DNA of 47,958 nucleotides, from positions 1 to 47,958 of the IMG/VR virus record IMGVR_UViG_3300020219_000021, one strand, 5' to 3'. Shown one piece after another: positions 1-6,410 of the stretch (position 1 is its first letter; every line of letters begins with the position of its first letter). Below the pieces are notes generated by a model, which was not told the DNA's origin, did no database searches, and was given only the letters and a program-made list of their open reading frames with translations. The DNA is from a virus. A program made the translations under genes and the position numbers.

Positions 1-185
1 CTAACCTGCCGCAACCCCTTCTTCAGATCCGGTTTATGACACTAATAACGATCTATGAAAAACCATAAGACGTTTTTCGTGACTATAAGTCTATAATTTT
101 GTTCACCGATTCTAGATCTCTAATCTTTAAATCCTTATAGCCCGTAAAGTTTATTAATAGCAACACACACAGAGCAAGGCAGCAG

Positions 186-356
186 ATGAAATACGCGATC
201 CACAGGACAACAAAAATCGGACTAGAAGTTTTCACCGTCACTGTAATGACTGACAGCGGCGTGAACATCGCCTACCGAACCTTCCTATCTCATGCAGCAG
301 CCTGGACATTTGCGCAACAGCAGATCAACAAATGGTCAGCAGAGGAAAAAAAATGA
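186..356 (+). CDS. Small hypothetical protein (56 aa)
   Basis: Begins MKYAIHRTTKIGLEVFTV and ends WSAEEKK. It is the first gene of a tightly packed run of short ORFs; its stop overlaps the start of the next gene as ATGA at 353-356. There are no recognisable motifs, only a mixed beta/alpha composition. The packing and continuous frame support it being real. Function unknown; it could be an early host-takeover or anti-defence protein, which is inference from position only. Confidence 0.55.
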   Translation: MKYAIHRTTKIGLEVFTVTVMTDSGVNIAYRTFLSHAAAWTFAQQQINKWSAEEKK

Positions 357-553
357 TCACGGAAACTAAAATTGTTTATTACTGGTGGCTGTCGCGACAT
401 AACTGGAACACCGCAGTAGCAGGCCTAGCAGGGCAACTTGGGATACCTAAGGAGTTGGTAATAGCAGAAATCTGGACAATAGCAGCTGAACCTGGACGCA
501 TATACACGCTTGAAGAATACCTAAACATGAAAGACGCGGAGGAGATTATATGA
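353..553 (+). CDS. Small hypothetical protein (66 aa)
   Basis: I chose the ATG at 353, which overlaps the preceding stop and has a GAGGA-type ribosome-binding site just upstream, over an in-frame ATG at 332. The product starts MITETKIVYYWWLSRHNW and is rich in aromatic residues near its N-terminus. No known domain is recognised. It overlaps the next gene by four bases, so translation is probably coupled. Confidence 0.6.
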   Translation: MITETKIVYYWWLSRHNWNTAVAGLAGQLGIPKELVIAEIWTIAAEPGRIYTLEEYLNMKDAEEII

Positions 554-759
554 ATATGATTATCAACAACAGAGAGATTAAAATTGTGAGAGTGTCGGGC
601 AGCGAGGATGACATGTTCATAGTCGCTAATTACAGCGACAACGACGAGCCCCTTGACTCTGCTGCGATCGAGGAGCTGTTGGATGTGTACGCAATGGAAT
701 TATATGAAATCTGGTATCAAACAAAAGTCTCAGCATCTGAAGACTTATATGAGGAATAA
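550..759 (+). CDS. Small acidic hypothetical protein (69 aa)
   Basis: Starts MNMIINNREIKIVRVSG with GGAGGA just upstream, and overlaps the previous stop. The product is acidic (DDMF, DNDEPLD, EDLYEE). Small acidic phage early proteins sometimes mimic DNA or inhibit host enzymes, but nothing in this sequence proves that. No family recognised. Confidence 0.6.
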   Translation: MNMIINNREIKIVRVSGSEDDMFIVANYSDNDEPLDSAAIEELLDVYAMELYEIWYQTKVSASEDLYEE

Positions 760-760
760 C

Positions 761-1120
761 ATGAACATTCAATTGGAAGTAGGTAAAAAATACGTGTGTA
801 GCAATCCAGCGGTTAAGTTTGTGTATATAGATACCCAGGCAAATTTGGGCATCTTAGGGACATGTTTTGAAGGCCAAATTCAAATGAAAGATGGGACGTT
901 AGTAGGACCCTATTCCTATTTCCCGCAGGGGAAATTGCTTACCGCTGTTTCAAATCCTATCACCACAGATTTTGATTTGACTGCGGAATACATAGAACCT
1001 TCTGAGTTGATGGGATATTTTGATGTCTGGAGTGCAGAGGACAGGGAGATGCGAGATATCTGGTTTGCCCCCTCTGAGGGCCGTGCACTGCCCGAGTACT
1101 GGGTGAAATATGAAGACTAA
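761..1120 (+). CDS. Hypothetical protein (119 aa)
   Basis: The ATG at 761 is preceded by GAGGAATAAC, a good ribosome-binding site, and follows the previous stop by one base. A longer reading from 653 lies inside the previous gene and has no such site. Starts MNIQLEVGKKYVCSN. The alternation of short hydrophobic and charged segments suggests a small beta-rich domain. It overlaps the next gene by 11 bases. Function unknown. Confidence 0.6.
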   Translation: MNIQLEVGKKYVCSNPAVKFVYIDTQANLGILGTCFEGQIQMKDGTLVGPYSYFPQGKLLTAVSNPITTDFDLTAEYIEPSELMGYFDVWSAEDREMRDIWFAPSEGRALPEYWVKYED

Positions 1121-1301
1121 GCCAGACCTTCAGGAATACCTGGAACTGCTACGGGAGGCATTTGCGGCCGTAGAACGGTACACGCACGAAGGCAGGGTTT
1201 ATTACTCTGTGCAGCAGGAAATGGTTGCTAGTTGCATCCAACATCTTGAGCTGCTCGCAGACCTGATAGACGCTCACAACAACGAATGGGAGGTTATATG
1301 A
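1110..1301 (+). CDS. Small helical hypothetical protein (63 aa)
   Basis: MKTKPDLQEYLELLREAF followed by further amphipathic helix and ending NNEWEVI. Predicted to be nearly all alpha-helical. Overlaps the gene on each side in the early cluster. No family recognised. Confidence 0.55.
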   Translation: MKTKPDLQEYLELLREAFAAVERYTHEGRVYYSVQQEMVASCIQHLELLADLIDAHNNEWEVI

Positions 1302-1669
1302 ATAAGGACGCAATAGCAAAGGTAATAGCCGGCGACAGCCAGTACAGCCAGGAACTGCTGGCGATAAACGGAGGTAAACGCTTCTGGATATACAAGCAGA
1401 ACATACTGGACGAGGACGGCAATAATCTGAGCTGGTACTTTCATCCAGTTTATAACAAGCTGACCATCCTTTATTGGGATGCTGACAAAGAGATGTTCTG
1501 GCTGCCGAAAAACAAGTTATATAACAAGCTGTTACTGCTAGAGCGGATCAAGCACGATAAGTGGGCGTTTTTTAGATATGAGTACGCAAGAGCAGTGATT
1601 GCGGGTCAAGATTCAAGCAAAGCTCTTAAAATGAGCGGCTGGTTGCCTAAAGGGGAGAGCTTTTCATGA
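1298..1669 (+). CDS. Hypothetical protein (123 aa)
   Basis: The start at ATG 1298 is set by GGGAGG about 5 bases upstream; an in-frame start at 1286 lies on top of that site. Begins MNKDAIAKVIAGDSQYSQ and is rich in aromatic residues (WIYKQN, SWYFHPVYN, WDADKEMFWL). It overlaps the genes on both sides by four bases. No known domain is recognised. Confidence 0.6.
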   Translation: MNKDAIAKVIAGDSQYSQELLAINGGKRFWIYKQNILDEDGNNLSWYFHPVYNKLTILYWDADKEMFWLPKNKLYNKLLLLERIKHDKWAFFRYEYARAVIAGQDSSKALKMSGWLPKGESFS

Positions 1670-1920
1670 AAAGTTATTCAAACAGAACGACTGATAAGGC
1701 TACTGAACTGCTGGCACATTACCTGCGACACGGATTCAATGGCAGATTCGAGAGACAGACTGCAGCAATCTTAGCTGATATGTTGGTCGCAGCGCTGTCA
1801 GGCAATCGAGTGAAGATGGTCGAGCTGCGGGCATTTGTGGAGAGGCTTGATGTGAGCAGCAGAGATGCACAGGCTCGGGATGAGATGTTCGCAGCCAACA
1901 AGGGAGTAAGGTACGGATGA
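1666..1920 (+). CDS. Small hypothetical protein (84 aa)
   Basis: MKSYSNRTTDKATELLAHYL onward; mostly helical and basic in the first half. The start overlaps the preceding stop and a GGGGAGAG sequence lies upstream. Ends GVRYG, overlapping the next ATG. Unknown function. Confidence 0.55.
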   Translation: MKSYSNRTTDKATELLAHYLRHGFNGRFERQTAAILADMLVAALSGNRVKMVELRAFVERLDVSSRDAQARDEMFAANKGVRYG

Positions 1921-2375
1921 AGGGATGTATACAGGAAATGCTGATTTTGAACGTTGGCATAGAGTTTGAGTATCTTGTGTTGTTACAGTGTCAAGGATTG
2001 TACTGGTGTAGTGTATACAAAAAAAGTGAGGATTTTAAAATGGACAAGGAACAGATACTGGAAAATGGTAATGATTACCTTGAGATTCCTAAACATCTTG
2101 TATTCGCTGGCGAGCTTTTAACTAACGTGGAATTTCGCATACTTATAGCGATTGGATACTTTGATCCATCCTTTCCTTCTTACGAGTACTTGATGATGAT
2201 GACAGGAATAAAAAGTCGACACACGATAGCGAAAGTTTTAAAAAGTCTGAAAAATAAAAACGTGCTGAAAATTCGAAAAGAGTGTTTTTCAAATAAGCGA
2301 TTTCGCAATTATTATTCTATAAACACGCCCAATCTTTGGACTGGTCAAATTGAAAAAATAATTGTGAACAGCTAA
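1917..2375 (+). CDS. Helix-turn-helix protein, replication or control type
   Basis: The C-terminal two thirds resemble the winged helix-turn-helix domains at the N-terminus of phage and plasmid replication initiators: LTNVEFRILIAIGYF, then a helix pair around YEYLMMMTGIKSRHTIAKVL and a basic wing KNKNVLKIRK. Two starts are possible. ATG 1917 overlaps the previous stop like its neighbours and has GGGAG. ATG 2041 has GAGG ten bases upstream and would begin exactly at the domain (MDKEQILENGNDYLEIPK, 111 aa). The 41 extra residues have no recognisable feature, so the short form may be the real one. It is the last gene before the control island, so a regulator or replication role is likely but unproven. 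Confidence 0.55.
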   Translation: MKGCIQEMLILNVGIEFEYLVLLQCQGLYWCSVYKKSEDFKMDKEQILENGNDYLEIPKHLVFAGELLTNVEFRILIAIGYFDPSFPSYEYLMMMTGIKSRHTIAKVLKSLKNKNVLKIRKECFSNKRFRNYYSINTPNLWTGQIEKIIVNS

Positions 2376-2560
2376 AGTTTTCGGCGAAAAAAGCCGAGAA
2401 GGAAATTATAAGCGGCGGTGATTCCGTCCCACGACTAAGCAGGTGATACTGGTTAGGGTTATAGTCCGAAAGAGACGCCGCCAGGTGTCCGCCGACATCG
2501 CCTAGCAAGGCCGAGTTGAAGAACACAATTTCTTATTCAGACTAATCACCTGAAAATACT
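2376..2560 (+). ncRNA. Structured RNA candidate, possibly group I intron-like
   Basis: No credible ORF here, but several complementary segments: TCGGC (2381) with GCCGA (2393); GCGGCG (2412) with CGCCGC (2476); CAGGTGAT (2440) with ATCACCTG (2545); GACTA (2433) with TAGTC (2462). The last pair, followed by CGAAAG, resembles the P7 pairing of group I introns (GACTA...ATAGTCCGA). No flanking exons of one gene are obvious, so a complete intron is not shown. It could also be a leader or other regulatory RNA. Strand is assumed from the neighbouring genes. Confidence 0.3.
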
Positions 2561-2751
2561 ATATCAAAATGTCGGTCATAATCATTGGGTTATGGCCAAT
2601 TTCCTATTTTCCCAATTTAAAACCTTAAGTCACGGGATACGTGGCCTGGAGCCCTATATGCAATTGAAAATAAGCATTCGCGATAATCAACTTTTGACCA
2701 TGCGGCCGGCGCACGCACAAATCGAATTTTTAAAAACCCGAAAAATAAATC

Positions 2752-2880
2752 TGATCGTAACTCCGCGTTATGATCAAAAAATAAATCTGTTCGTAACTCT
2801 GAGTTACGAACAAAAAATCTGTTCATGACTCAGAGTCACGATCAAAAAATAAATCTGTTCTAAACTCGGAGTTTATAACA
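2752..2880. repeat. Four tandem 25-bp palindromic operator-like repeats
   Basis: Palindromes centred on ACTC-N-GAGT start at 2752, 2788, 2820 and 2856 (spacing 36, 32, 36). The copy at 2788-2812 is a perfect inverted repeat with half-site TGTTCGTAACTC. The others keep the core with one to four half-site differences. Each is joined to the next by an A/T-rich linker such as AAAAAATAAATC. The arrangement is that of an operator array for a dimeric regulator, or less likely of replication iterons. Together with 2560-2917 it fills the stretch between the HTH gene and the regulator gene; no convincing gene lies there. Confidence 0.7.
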
Positions 2881-2917
2881 AAAGTTGCGTTTTGCGTTAG
2901 AAGGCTATGTCATAGCC

Positions 2918-3052
2918 ATGAGTTTCGTTACTATGAGTAACGAAAGTAAACAATACCTACGAGAACGCAAGCGGGAGTTTATTAACTCGGAGTTAATAAA
3001 GTCAAGTTTAAGCAATCGGCATGTTGTGTACAGTGAGTACAGAACAAAATAA
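2918..3052 (+). CDS. 44-aa ORF resembling part of the next gene
   Basis: Encodes MSFVTMSNESKQYLRERK and continues to YSEYRTK. The segment TMSNESKQYLRERK matches TMSHKQKKYLQERK inside the downstream regulator (coding about 3293-3335), and the DNA is also similar, so this looks like a partial duplication or a remnant of a regulator N-terminus. Two further palindromes lie inside it. No strong ribosome-binding site is seen. It may be a decayed fragment rather than an expressed peptide. Confidence 0.35.
   Translation: MSFVTMSNESKQYLRERKREFINSELIKSSLSNRHVVYSEYRTK
2923..2945. promoter_or_regulatory. Operator-like palindrome (site 5)
   Basis: Inverted repeat with left arm TTTCGTTACT and right arm GAGTAACGAAA, sharing the ACT-(C/A)-N-GAGT core of the tandem array. 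It lies between the array and the regulator gene, where a repressor could act on that gene's promoter. Confidence 0.5.
2978..3000. promoter_or_regulatory. Operator-like perfect palindrome (site 6)
   Basis: Perfect inverted repeat with half-site TTTATTAACTC around a central G. Same ACTC-N-GAGT core as the other sites; about 120 bases upstream of the regulator start. Confidence 0.55.
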
Positions 3053-3118
3053 ATCACAATTAAATCCGCCTTTTAAGGCACACGTTGAGCGCTTATGCGT
3101 TTTGCGTTTGGAGTTATT

Positions 3119-4282
3119 ATGGAAATTAAAACTACCCGTATTAATACTACTGCGTCTGAAAAACCTATGACTGTTAGGTGGTTAGCTATGGAGAACGGAG
3201 ATTTCTTCACTGCCGGTGATGCTGCAATATTGTTGGGCGTGAGCTCCCCGAATATTTACCAAATAGTAGAACGGCACAAGCTTTTGTTCCTGACTATGAG
3301 TCATAAACAAAAAAAATACCTACAAGAACGCAAAGTAATTTCAATCAAAGATCCACACTCCAAACTAGTCCCTCGTCAAACAATGGATGCCTTGGTAAAA
3401 ATTATTAACACACCAGAGACCAAAGCAATTTGGACTCAGATGCTGAAAGCGCTTCGCGATCCAAAAGAAAATGTGGCCCTTCAGTACGAAATGTACGGGA
3501 ACGAAGGATTGGCACGTCTTCAAGCAGAGTTGACTGCTAAACTAGCATTGACTATGGAACAACAGACGTACATAAATAATTGCTTACATGAAAGGCTTAC
3601 AGACATAGGCATACGTGCCCGCGACTCCTATTATACTGTGTATAATGAACTGCAGAACGGTACCGTAAATTCTTTCCGAAAGCTGATAATTGCGGAATTC
3701 GGTCCGGAAAAAACTGACACCAGCAGGAATATCGCCGGACATGAGTTGTACACAAATGCTGCTATCGGTAATCAGGGTAACTATCAAACAATAGTCGATC
3801 GCATATTGAAATTCACACCGACGGAAGAGCAGCTACGTCTCCTTAAGAGGGTTGAAGACTACAATAATGCCAATCCGAACAAAGCTGATTTCTATGCAAG
3901 AAGAATACAGGTCCAAGAGTTTAAGAAAAAACTCAACCTGGAAGATGAAATCAGTATCAGTGAAGCAATGTTAACGGTCGAAAAGTTCAAAAACCTTGCT
4001 GATGACGACTTTCTTCCATTGACCGCTGTGGCAAATGTATTGGGTGTGGACTCTGGCACACTTTTTAAAATGGCGAAGCGTGATGCTATTAAGTTCAATA
4101 AGATATCTCCAGAAGCTAGGTATGTAATGAAAGCTCGGGGCTTATTATCACCTAAAGATAGATCTTCCTACATGCTACCAAAGAAACTGTTCTCAGTTCT
4201 TGCGAACTATGTAGAAACGAAAGAAGCAGCTGAGTTCAAGCAGGCGCTCGCATGTAACGAAGTAACACTTAACCTAAATTAG
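3119..4282 (+). CDS. Two-domain DNA-binding protein, antirepressor-like
   Basis: I chose ATG 3119 because GGAG lies six bases upstream; an in-frame ATG at 3095 has no good site. The product is 387 aa. Near the N-terminus FTAGDAAILLGVSSPNIYQI reads as a MerR/excisionase-like helix-turn-helix. A second helix-turn-helix-like segment lies near the C-terminus (LTAVANVLGVDSGTLFKMAK), followed by a basic region, in the position where phage antirepressors carry a KilA-C type domain. The middle is charged and helical. It sits just after the operator array and contains one more, weaker copy of the palindrome in its coding sequence (3285-3309). It is probably the regulator acting on these sites or countering the repressor; identity with a named family is not established. 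Confidence 0.5.
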   Translation: MEIKTTRINTTASEKPMTVRWLAMENGDFFTAGDAAILLGVSSPNIYQIVERHKLLFLTMSHKQKKYLQERKVISIKDPHSKLVPRQTMDALVKIINTPETKAIWTQMLKALRDPKENVALQYEMYGNEGLARLQAELTAKLALTMEQQTYINNCLHERLTDIGIRARDSYYTVYNELQNGTVNSFRKLIIAEFGPEKTDTSRNIAGHELYTNAAIGNQGNYQTIVDRILKFTPTEEQLRLLKRVEDYNNANPNKADFYARRIQVQEFKKKLNLEDEISISEAMLTVEKFKNLADDDFLPLTAVANVLGVDSGTLFKMAKRDAIKFNKISPEARYVMKARGLLSPKDRSSYMLPKKLFSVLANYVETKEAAEFKQALACNEVTLNLN

Positions 4283-4302
4283 CCGAAAGGTGGCGATCAA
4301 GG

Positions 4303-4440
4303 ATGATTACTTTTAACAAAGCCAAACAGATGGAACAATTGGCAATGCAATGGAAAGAGAGAATTGAAAATGATATTATTGAATATATTTACATTAAGGA
4401 ACTGCTTGGTTGCTACGACCGCTTTCTGCCTTTTGACTGA
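4303..4440 (+). CDS. Possible 45-aa ORF overlapping the next gene
   Basis: MITFNKAKQMEQLAMQWKER and onward to RFLPFD. The upstream sequence CAAGG is too close to the ATG to be a good ribosome-binding site, and the second half overlaps the signal peptide of the next gene in another frame. Helical and charged. It could serve translational coupling or be chance. Confidence 0.25.
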   Translation: MITFNKAKQMEQLAMQWKERIENDIIEYIYIKELLGCYDRFLPFD

Positions 4441-4957
4441 TTGCGGCGCGGAACGCACAACAGTTGTTCAAGGAACGCCCGGACCCAAGGGTGACACAGG
4501 TACCGCTGGTGTTAATGGCATCGACGGAAGTGATGGCGAGACTGGCAGCAGTGGACATCAAGGCAGCACCGGTCCACAAGGTGAGACCGTGCAAGGTCCC
4601 GCAGGTTCAGACGGCACTTCATGTTCGGTATCGCCAATGATTGGCGGTGCGCTTGTCACTTGCTCAGATGGGACTCAGGCAGTAATCGTCAATGGTCTTG
4701 ATGGAGCTAACGGTACCGACGGCCAAGACGGAATAGACACCGAGCCCGGAGTATACGACATTATTGAAATAATAAATCCGTGTGGCGTTAACGGGCCGTA
4801 CGATGAAGTTTTGTTGCGGCTGCGTAACGGGCAGATCATTGCGTACTACAGCGCGGTCAACAAACAGCGTCTGGCTGTACTTGTGTCCGGTAGCTACATC
4901 ACCACAGACGGATACTCGTGTGCCTTCGCGATTGACGTCGACGGAAACATTATTTAG
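4370..4957 (+). CDS. Collagen-like repeat lipoprotein
   Basis: Begins MILLNIFTLRNCLVATTAF and has a lipobox-like LLTDC, so it is probably exported and lipidated. A run of Gly-X-Y triplets follows (GTPGPKGDTGTAGVNG, then GSDGETGSSG and GPQGET), typical of bacterial and phage collagen-like proteins that form trimeric rods. A second short Gly-X-Y stretch (GLDGANGTDGQDG) precedes a small C-terminal beta domain ending AIDVDGNII. ATG 4370 is chosen for its spacing from GAGAGAA; a TTG six bases upstream is too close. Gly-X-Y rods are usually in tail fibres, but the lipobox argues for a host-envelope protein, perhaps expressed from the prophage. Followed by a terminator. Confidence 0.6.
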   Translation: MILLNIFTLRNCLVATTAFCLLTDCGAERTTVVQGTPGPKGDTGTAGVNGIDGSDGETGSSGHQGSTGPQGETVQGPAGSDGTSCSVSPMIGGALVTCSDGTQAVIVNGLDGANGTDGQDGIDTEPGVYDIIEIINPCGVNGPYDEVLLRLRNGQIIAYYSAVNKQRLAVLVSGSYITTDGYSCAFAIDVDGNII

Positions 4958-5005
4958 TCATTGGGTTAATTGCTTAACCTAATATTCCATAAGCCTCCTC
5001 TATGC

Positions 5006-5037
5006 GCCCTGCCGAGGACACCTCGGTGGGGCTTTTT
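5006..5037 (+). terminator. Rho-independent terminator
   Basis: GCCCTGCCGAGG pairs with CCTCGGTGGGGC across an ACA loop (12 pairs including two G-T wobbles), followed by TTTTT. It ends the transcript containing the collagen-like lipoprotein and lies just before the ribosome-binding site of the next gene. Confidence 0.85.
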
Positions 5038-5047
5038 AGGAAAGTGC

Positions 5048-5302
5048 ATGAAATACTTAATATTTTTTATTCTTCTGAATAGCTGTATTCGGGTTCCAAA
5101 TTTCAAATTCGACACAAACGATTGTGTGTCCTCTGGGCGAAACGACTCAATAAAAATTCTAAATAGAACTGTCACATTTTTAGGCAGCTATTATGAAGTC
5201 GCCTACTGGTTCGCGCCTCTCAAGTACAATTCTAGCTTTCCTTCAACCGTCAGCCGGAAAGAACTTGAGTCAGAATATGAACTTACGGACTGTAACGAGT
5301 AA
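5048..5302 (+). CDS. Small lipoprotein (84 aa)
   Basis: ATG 5048 follows AGGAAAG. The product begins MKYLIFFILLNSC, a short hydrophobic signal with lipobox LLNSC, then a 70-residue mature part with two more cysteines. It lies right after a terminator, so it needs its own promoter or read-through. Small lipoproteins encoded in this way by temperate phages often act as superinfection-exclusion factors; that is inference only. Confidence 0.55.
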   Translation: MKYLIFFILLNSCIRVPNFKFDTNDCVSSGRNDSIKILNRTVTFLGSYYEVAYWFAPLKYNSSFPSTVSRKELESEYELTDCNE

Positions 5303-5310
5303 AACCGATA

Positions 5311-5339
5311 TTAGCTCGATAATAGATTTATGGTATAAT
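5311..5339 (+). promoter_or_regulatory. Sigma70-like promoter candidate
   Basis: A perfect TATAAT at 5334-5339 preceded after 17 bases by a weak TTAGCT. It lies in the only sizeable gap between the small lipoprotein and the recombinase operon. A 7-codon reading frame with AGGA upstream (ATG 5370) follows and could be a leader. Confidence 0.4.
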
Positions 5340-5390
5340 TTATGCTATAGACACTAATCGAGGATTAAAATGCCGAAGCTAAACTACAAT

Positions 5391-5470
5391 TGAATATTGG
5401 AGACTACCTTGGGAGATTTCATCGTTTTCGTGGCCTGCCTACTATTTTGGATTGTGCTCGCCTGGATCGC
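5391..5470. repeat. Direct repeat copy 1 flanking the serine recombinase
   Basis: Aligns without gaps to 6211-6290, exactly 820 bases downstream, with about 66 of 80 identical positions counted by eye. It covers the ribosome-binding site, the TTG start and the first transmembrane codons of a small membrane protein. Confidence 0.75.
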
Positions 5471-5603
5471 AAGCCTGGTGTCCCAACTACTATTTGCGTG
5501 TGTGCTCGGCTGCATCGCAGGCATAGTTTGCCCTCGCCTTGAAGAGGAGGCGAAGGCATGGCTGCGAACCGCTGTCCGTGATGTGGAGGATTCTGATGAG
5601 TAA
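5409..5603 (+). CDS. Small membrane protein (64 aa), TTG start
   Basis: TTG 5409 has GGAG seven bases upstream, the same arrangement as its paralogue at 6229. Starts (M)GDFIVFVACLLFWIVLAW and has two hydrophobic segments, then a charged C-terminal tail (EEEAKAW...DVEDSDE). The stop overlaps the recombinase start. Function unknown; a holin-like or exclusion role is possible. Confidence 0.5.
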   Translation: MGDFIVFVACLLFWIVLAWIASLVSQLLFACVLGCIAGIVCPRLEEEAKAWLRTAVRDVEDSDE

Positions 5604-6213
5604 ACCAATTGCCATATATTACCGAGTCTCGACGGACAAGCAAGAGACTGATATGCAGCGAGTTGCAGTCACAGACTGGGTGAAAAAGAACAGGCCTGGT
5701 ATCGAAGTTAGAGTCTATGAAGACAAAGGAATCAGCGGCAAGACAACCAAGCGACCGGCATTCCAGAAGATGCTCGCAGATATCGAAGCAGGCGAAGTCG
5801 GCTGCATCGTAACCTACCGACTCGACAGACTGAGCCGCAAGACAGCAGATGCTCTGAGACTGATCATGGACTGGATAGAGGCCGGCATTGAGCTTGTGGT
5901 CACGGATCAACCGGCATTAAACGCTACCATAGACGATCCATTTCGCATGACTAAATACGCGATGTTCAGCGAGATAGCCCAGCTAGAACGAGAGACCGCA
6001 AGCCGCAGAGTCAAGGCAGGGCTGGAAGCTGCAAGACGCAGAGGCAAAAAGATCGGCAGACCTGCAGGCGACAAGTCATTGCTTATATCTAAGATACGTA
6101 GGCTGCGGCGAGAAGGGTACACTTTCGACCAGATATCCACACACTTGAAAATGGCAGTTTCCTACATCCACAAGCTCTATCAAGATGTCCGCTACGACCG
6201 TGTAACTAACTGA
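5596..6213 (+). CDS. Serine recombinase (resolvase/invertase family)
   Basis: The 205-aa product has the hallmark N-terminus IAIYYRVSTDKQETDMQR (catalytic Ser in RVS), then VYEDKGISGK, the family segment YRLDRLSRK and a long helix E region (EIAQLERETASRRVKAG). The C-terminal helix-turn-helix is KKIGRPAGDKSLL...GYTFDQISTHL. The length fits small resolvases and invertases such as Hin and Gin rather than large serine integrases. ATG 5596 has TGGAGGA upstream. The gene is bracketed by 80-bp direct repeats. Its target is unclear: the tail-fibre gene is 28 kb away and no inverted crossover sites were found near it. Confidence 0.9.
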   Translation: MSKPIAIYYRVSTDKQETDMQRVAVTDWVKKNRPGIEVRVYEDKGISGKTTKRPAFQKMLADIEAGEVGCIVTYRLDRLSRKTADALRLIMDWIEAGIELVVTDQPALNATIDDPFRMTKYAMFSEIAQLERETASRRVKAGLEAARRRGKKIGRPAGDKSLLISKIRRLRREGYTFDQISTHLKMAVSYIHKLYQDVRYDRVTN

Positions 6214-6290
6214 ATATTGGAGAATACCTTGGAAGATGTCATCTTTTGCGTGGCCCGCATACTATTTTGGCTTGCGATCGGCTACACCGC
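6211..6290. repeat. Direct repeat copy 2 flanking the serine recombinase
   Basis: Second copy of the 5391-5470 repeat. It starts with the identical TGAATATTGGAGA and keeps ACTATTTTGG intact. It supplies the start of the paralogous 36-aa membrane protein. Confidence 0.75.
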
Positions 6291-6339
6291 AGGCACATTT
6301 ATCGGGCTAACTGTTCACTATTTTATGAGGGTTTTATGA
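6229..6339 (+). CDS. Small membrane protein (36 aa), paralogue of 5409 gene
   Basis: TTG start with GGAGA upstream; encodes (M)EDVIFCVARILFWLAIGY and ends HYFMRVL. Its first half aligns with the 5409 product through the direct repeat. One transmembrane segment. The stop overlaps the next ATG (ATGA). Confidence 0.45.
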   Translation: MEDVIFCVARILFWLAIGYTAGTFIGLTVHYFMRVL

Positions 6340-6410
6340 TTATTTTAATTTTTTATGTTGCAGTAATAGTTTTCATTGCTTTTGCATTGGAAACAAAACG
6401 GTTCAAATGA
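6336..6410 (+). CDS. Tiny membrane peptide (24 aa)
   Basis: MIILIFYVAVIVFIAFALET then KRFK: a single transmembrane helix. It overlaps both neighbours by ATGA junctions, which makes expression believable despite its size. Function unknown. Confidence 0.4.
   Translation: MIILIFYVAVIVFIAFALETKRFK

Noticed and set aside
83-268. Minus-strand 61-aa hydrophobic ORF
   Set aside because: It runs antisense to the first small plus-strand gene, has no properly spaced ribosome-binding site, and no other minus-strand gene is nearby.
2592-2828. ORF over the palindrome array
   Set aside because: Its sequence is just the translated operator repeats (repeated DQKINL/EQKI segments), with no ribosome-binding site.
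2752-2880. CRISPR array
   Set aside because: Four repeats are palindromic with short, nearly identical A/T-rich linkers; there are no unique spacers and no cas interference genes.
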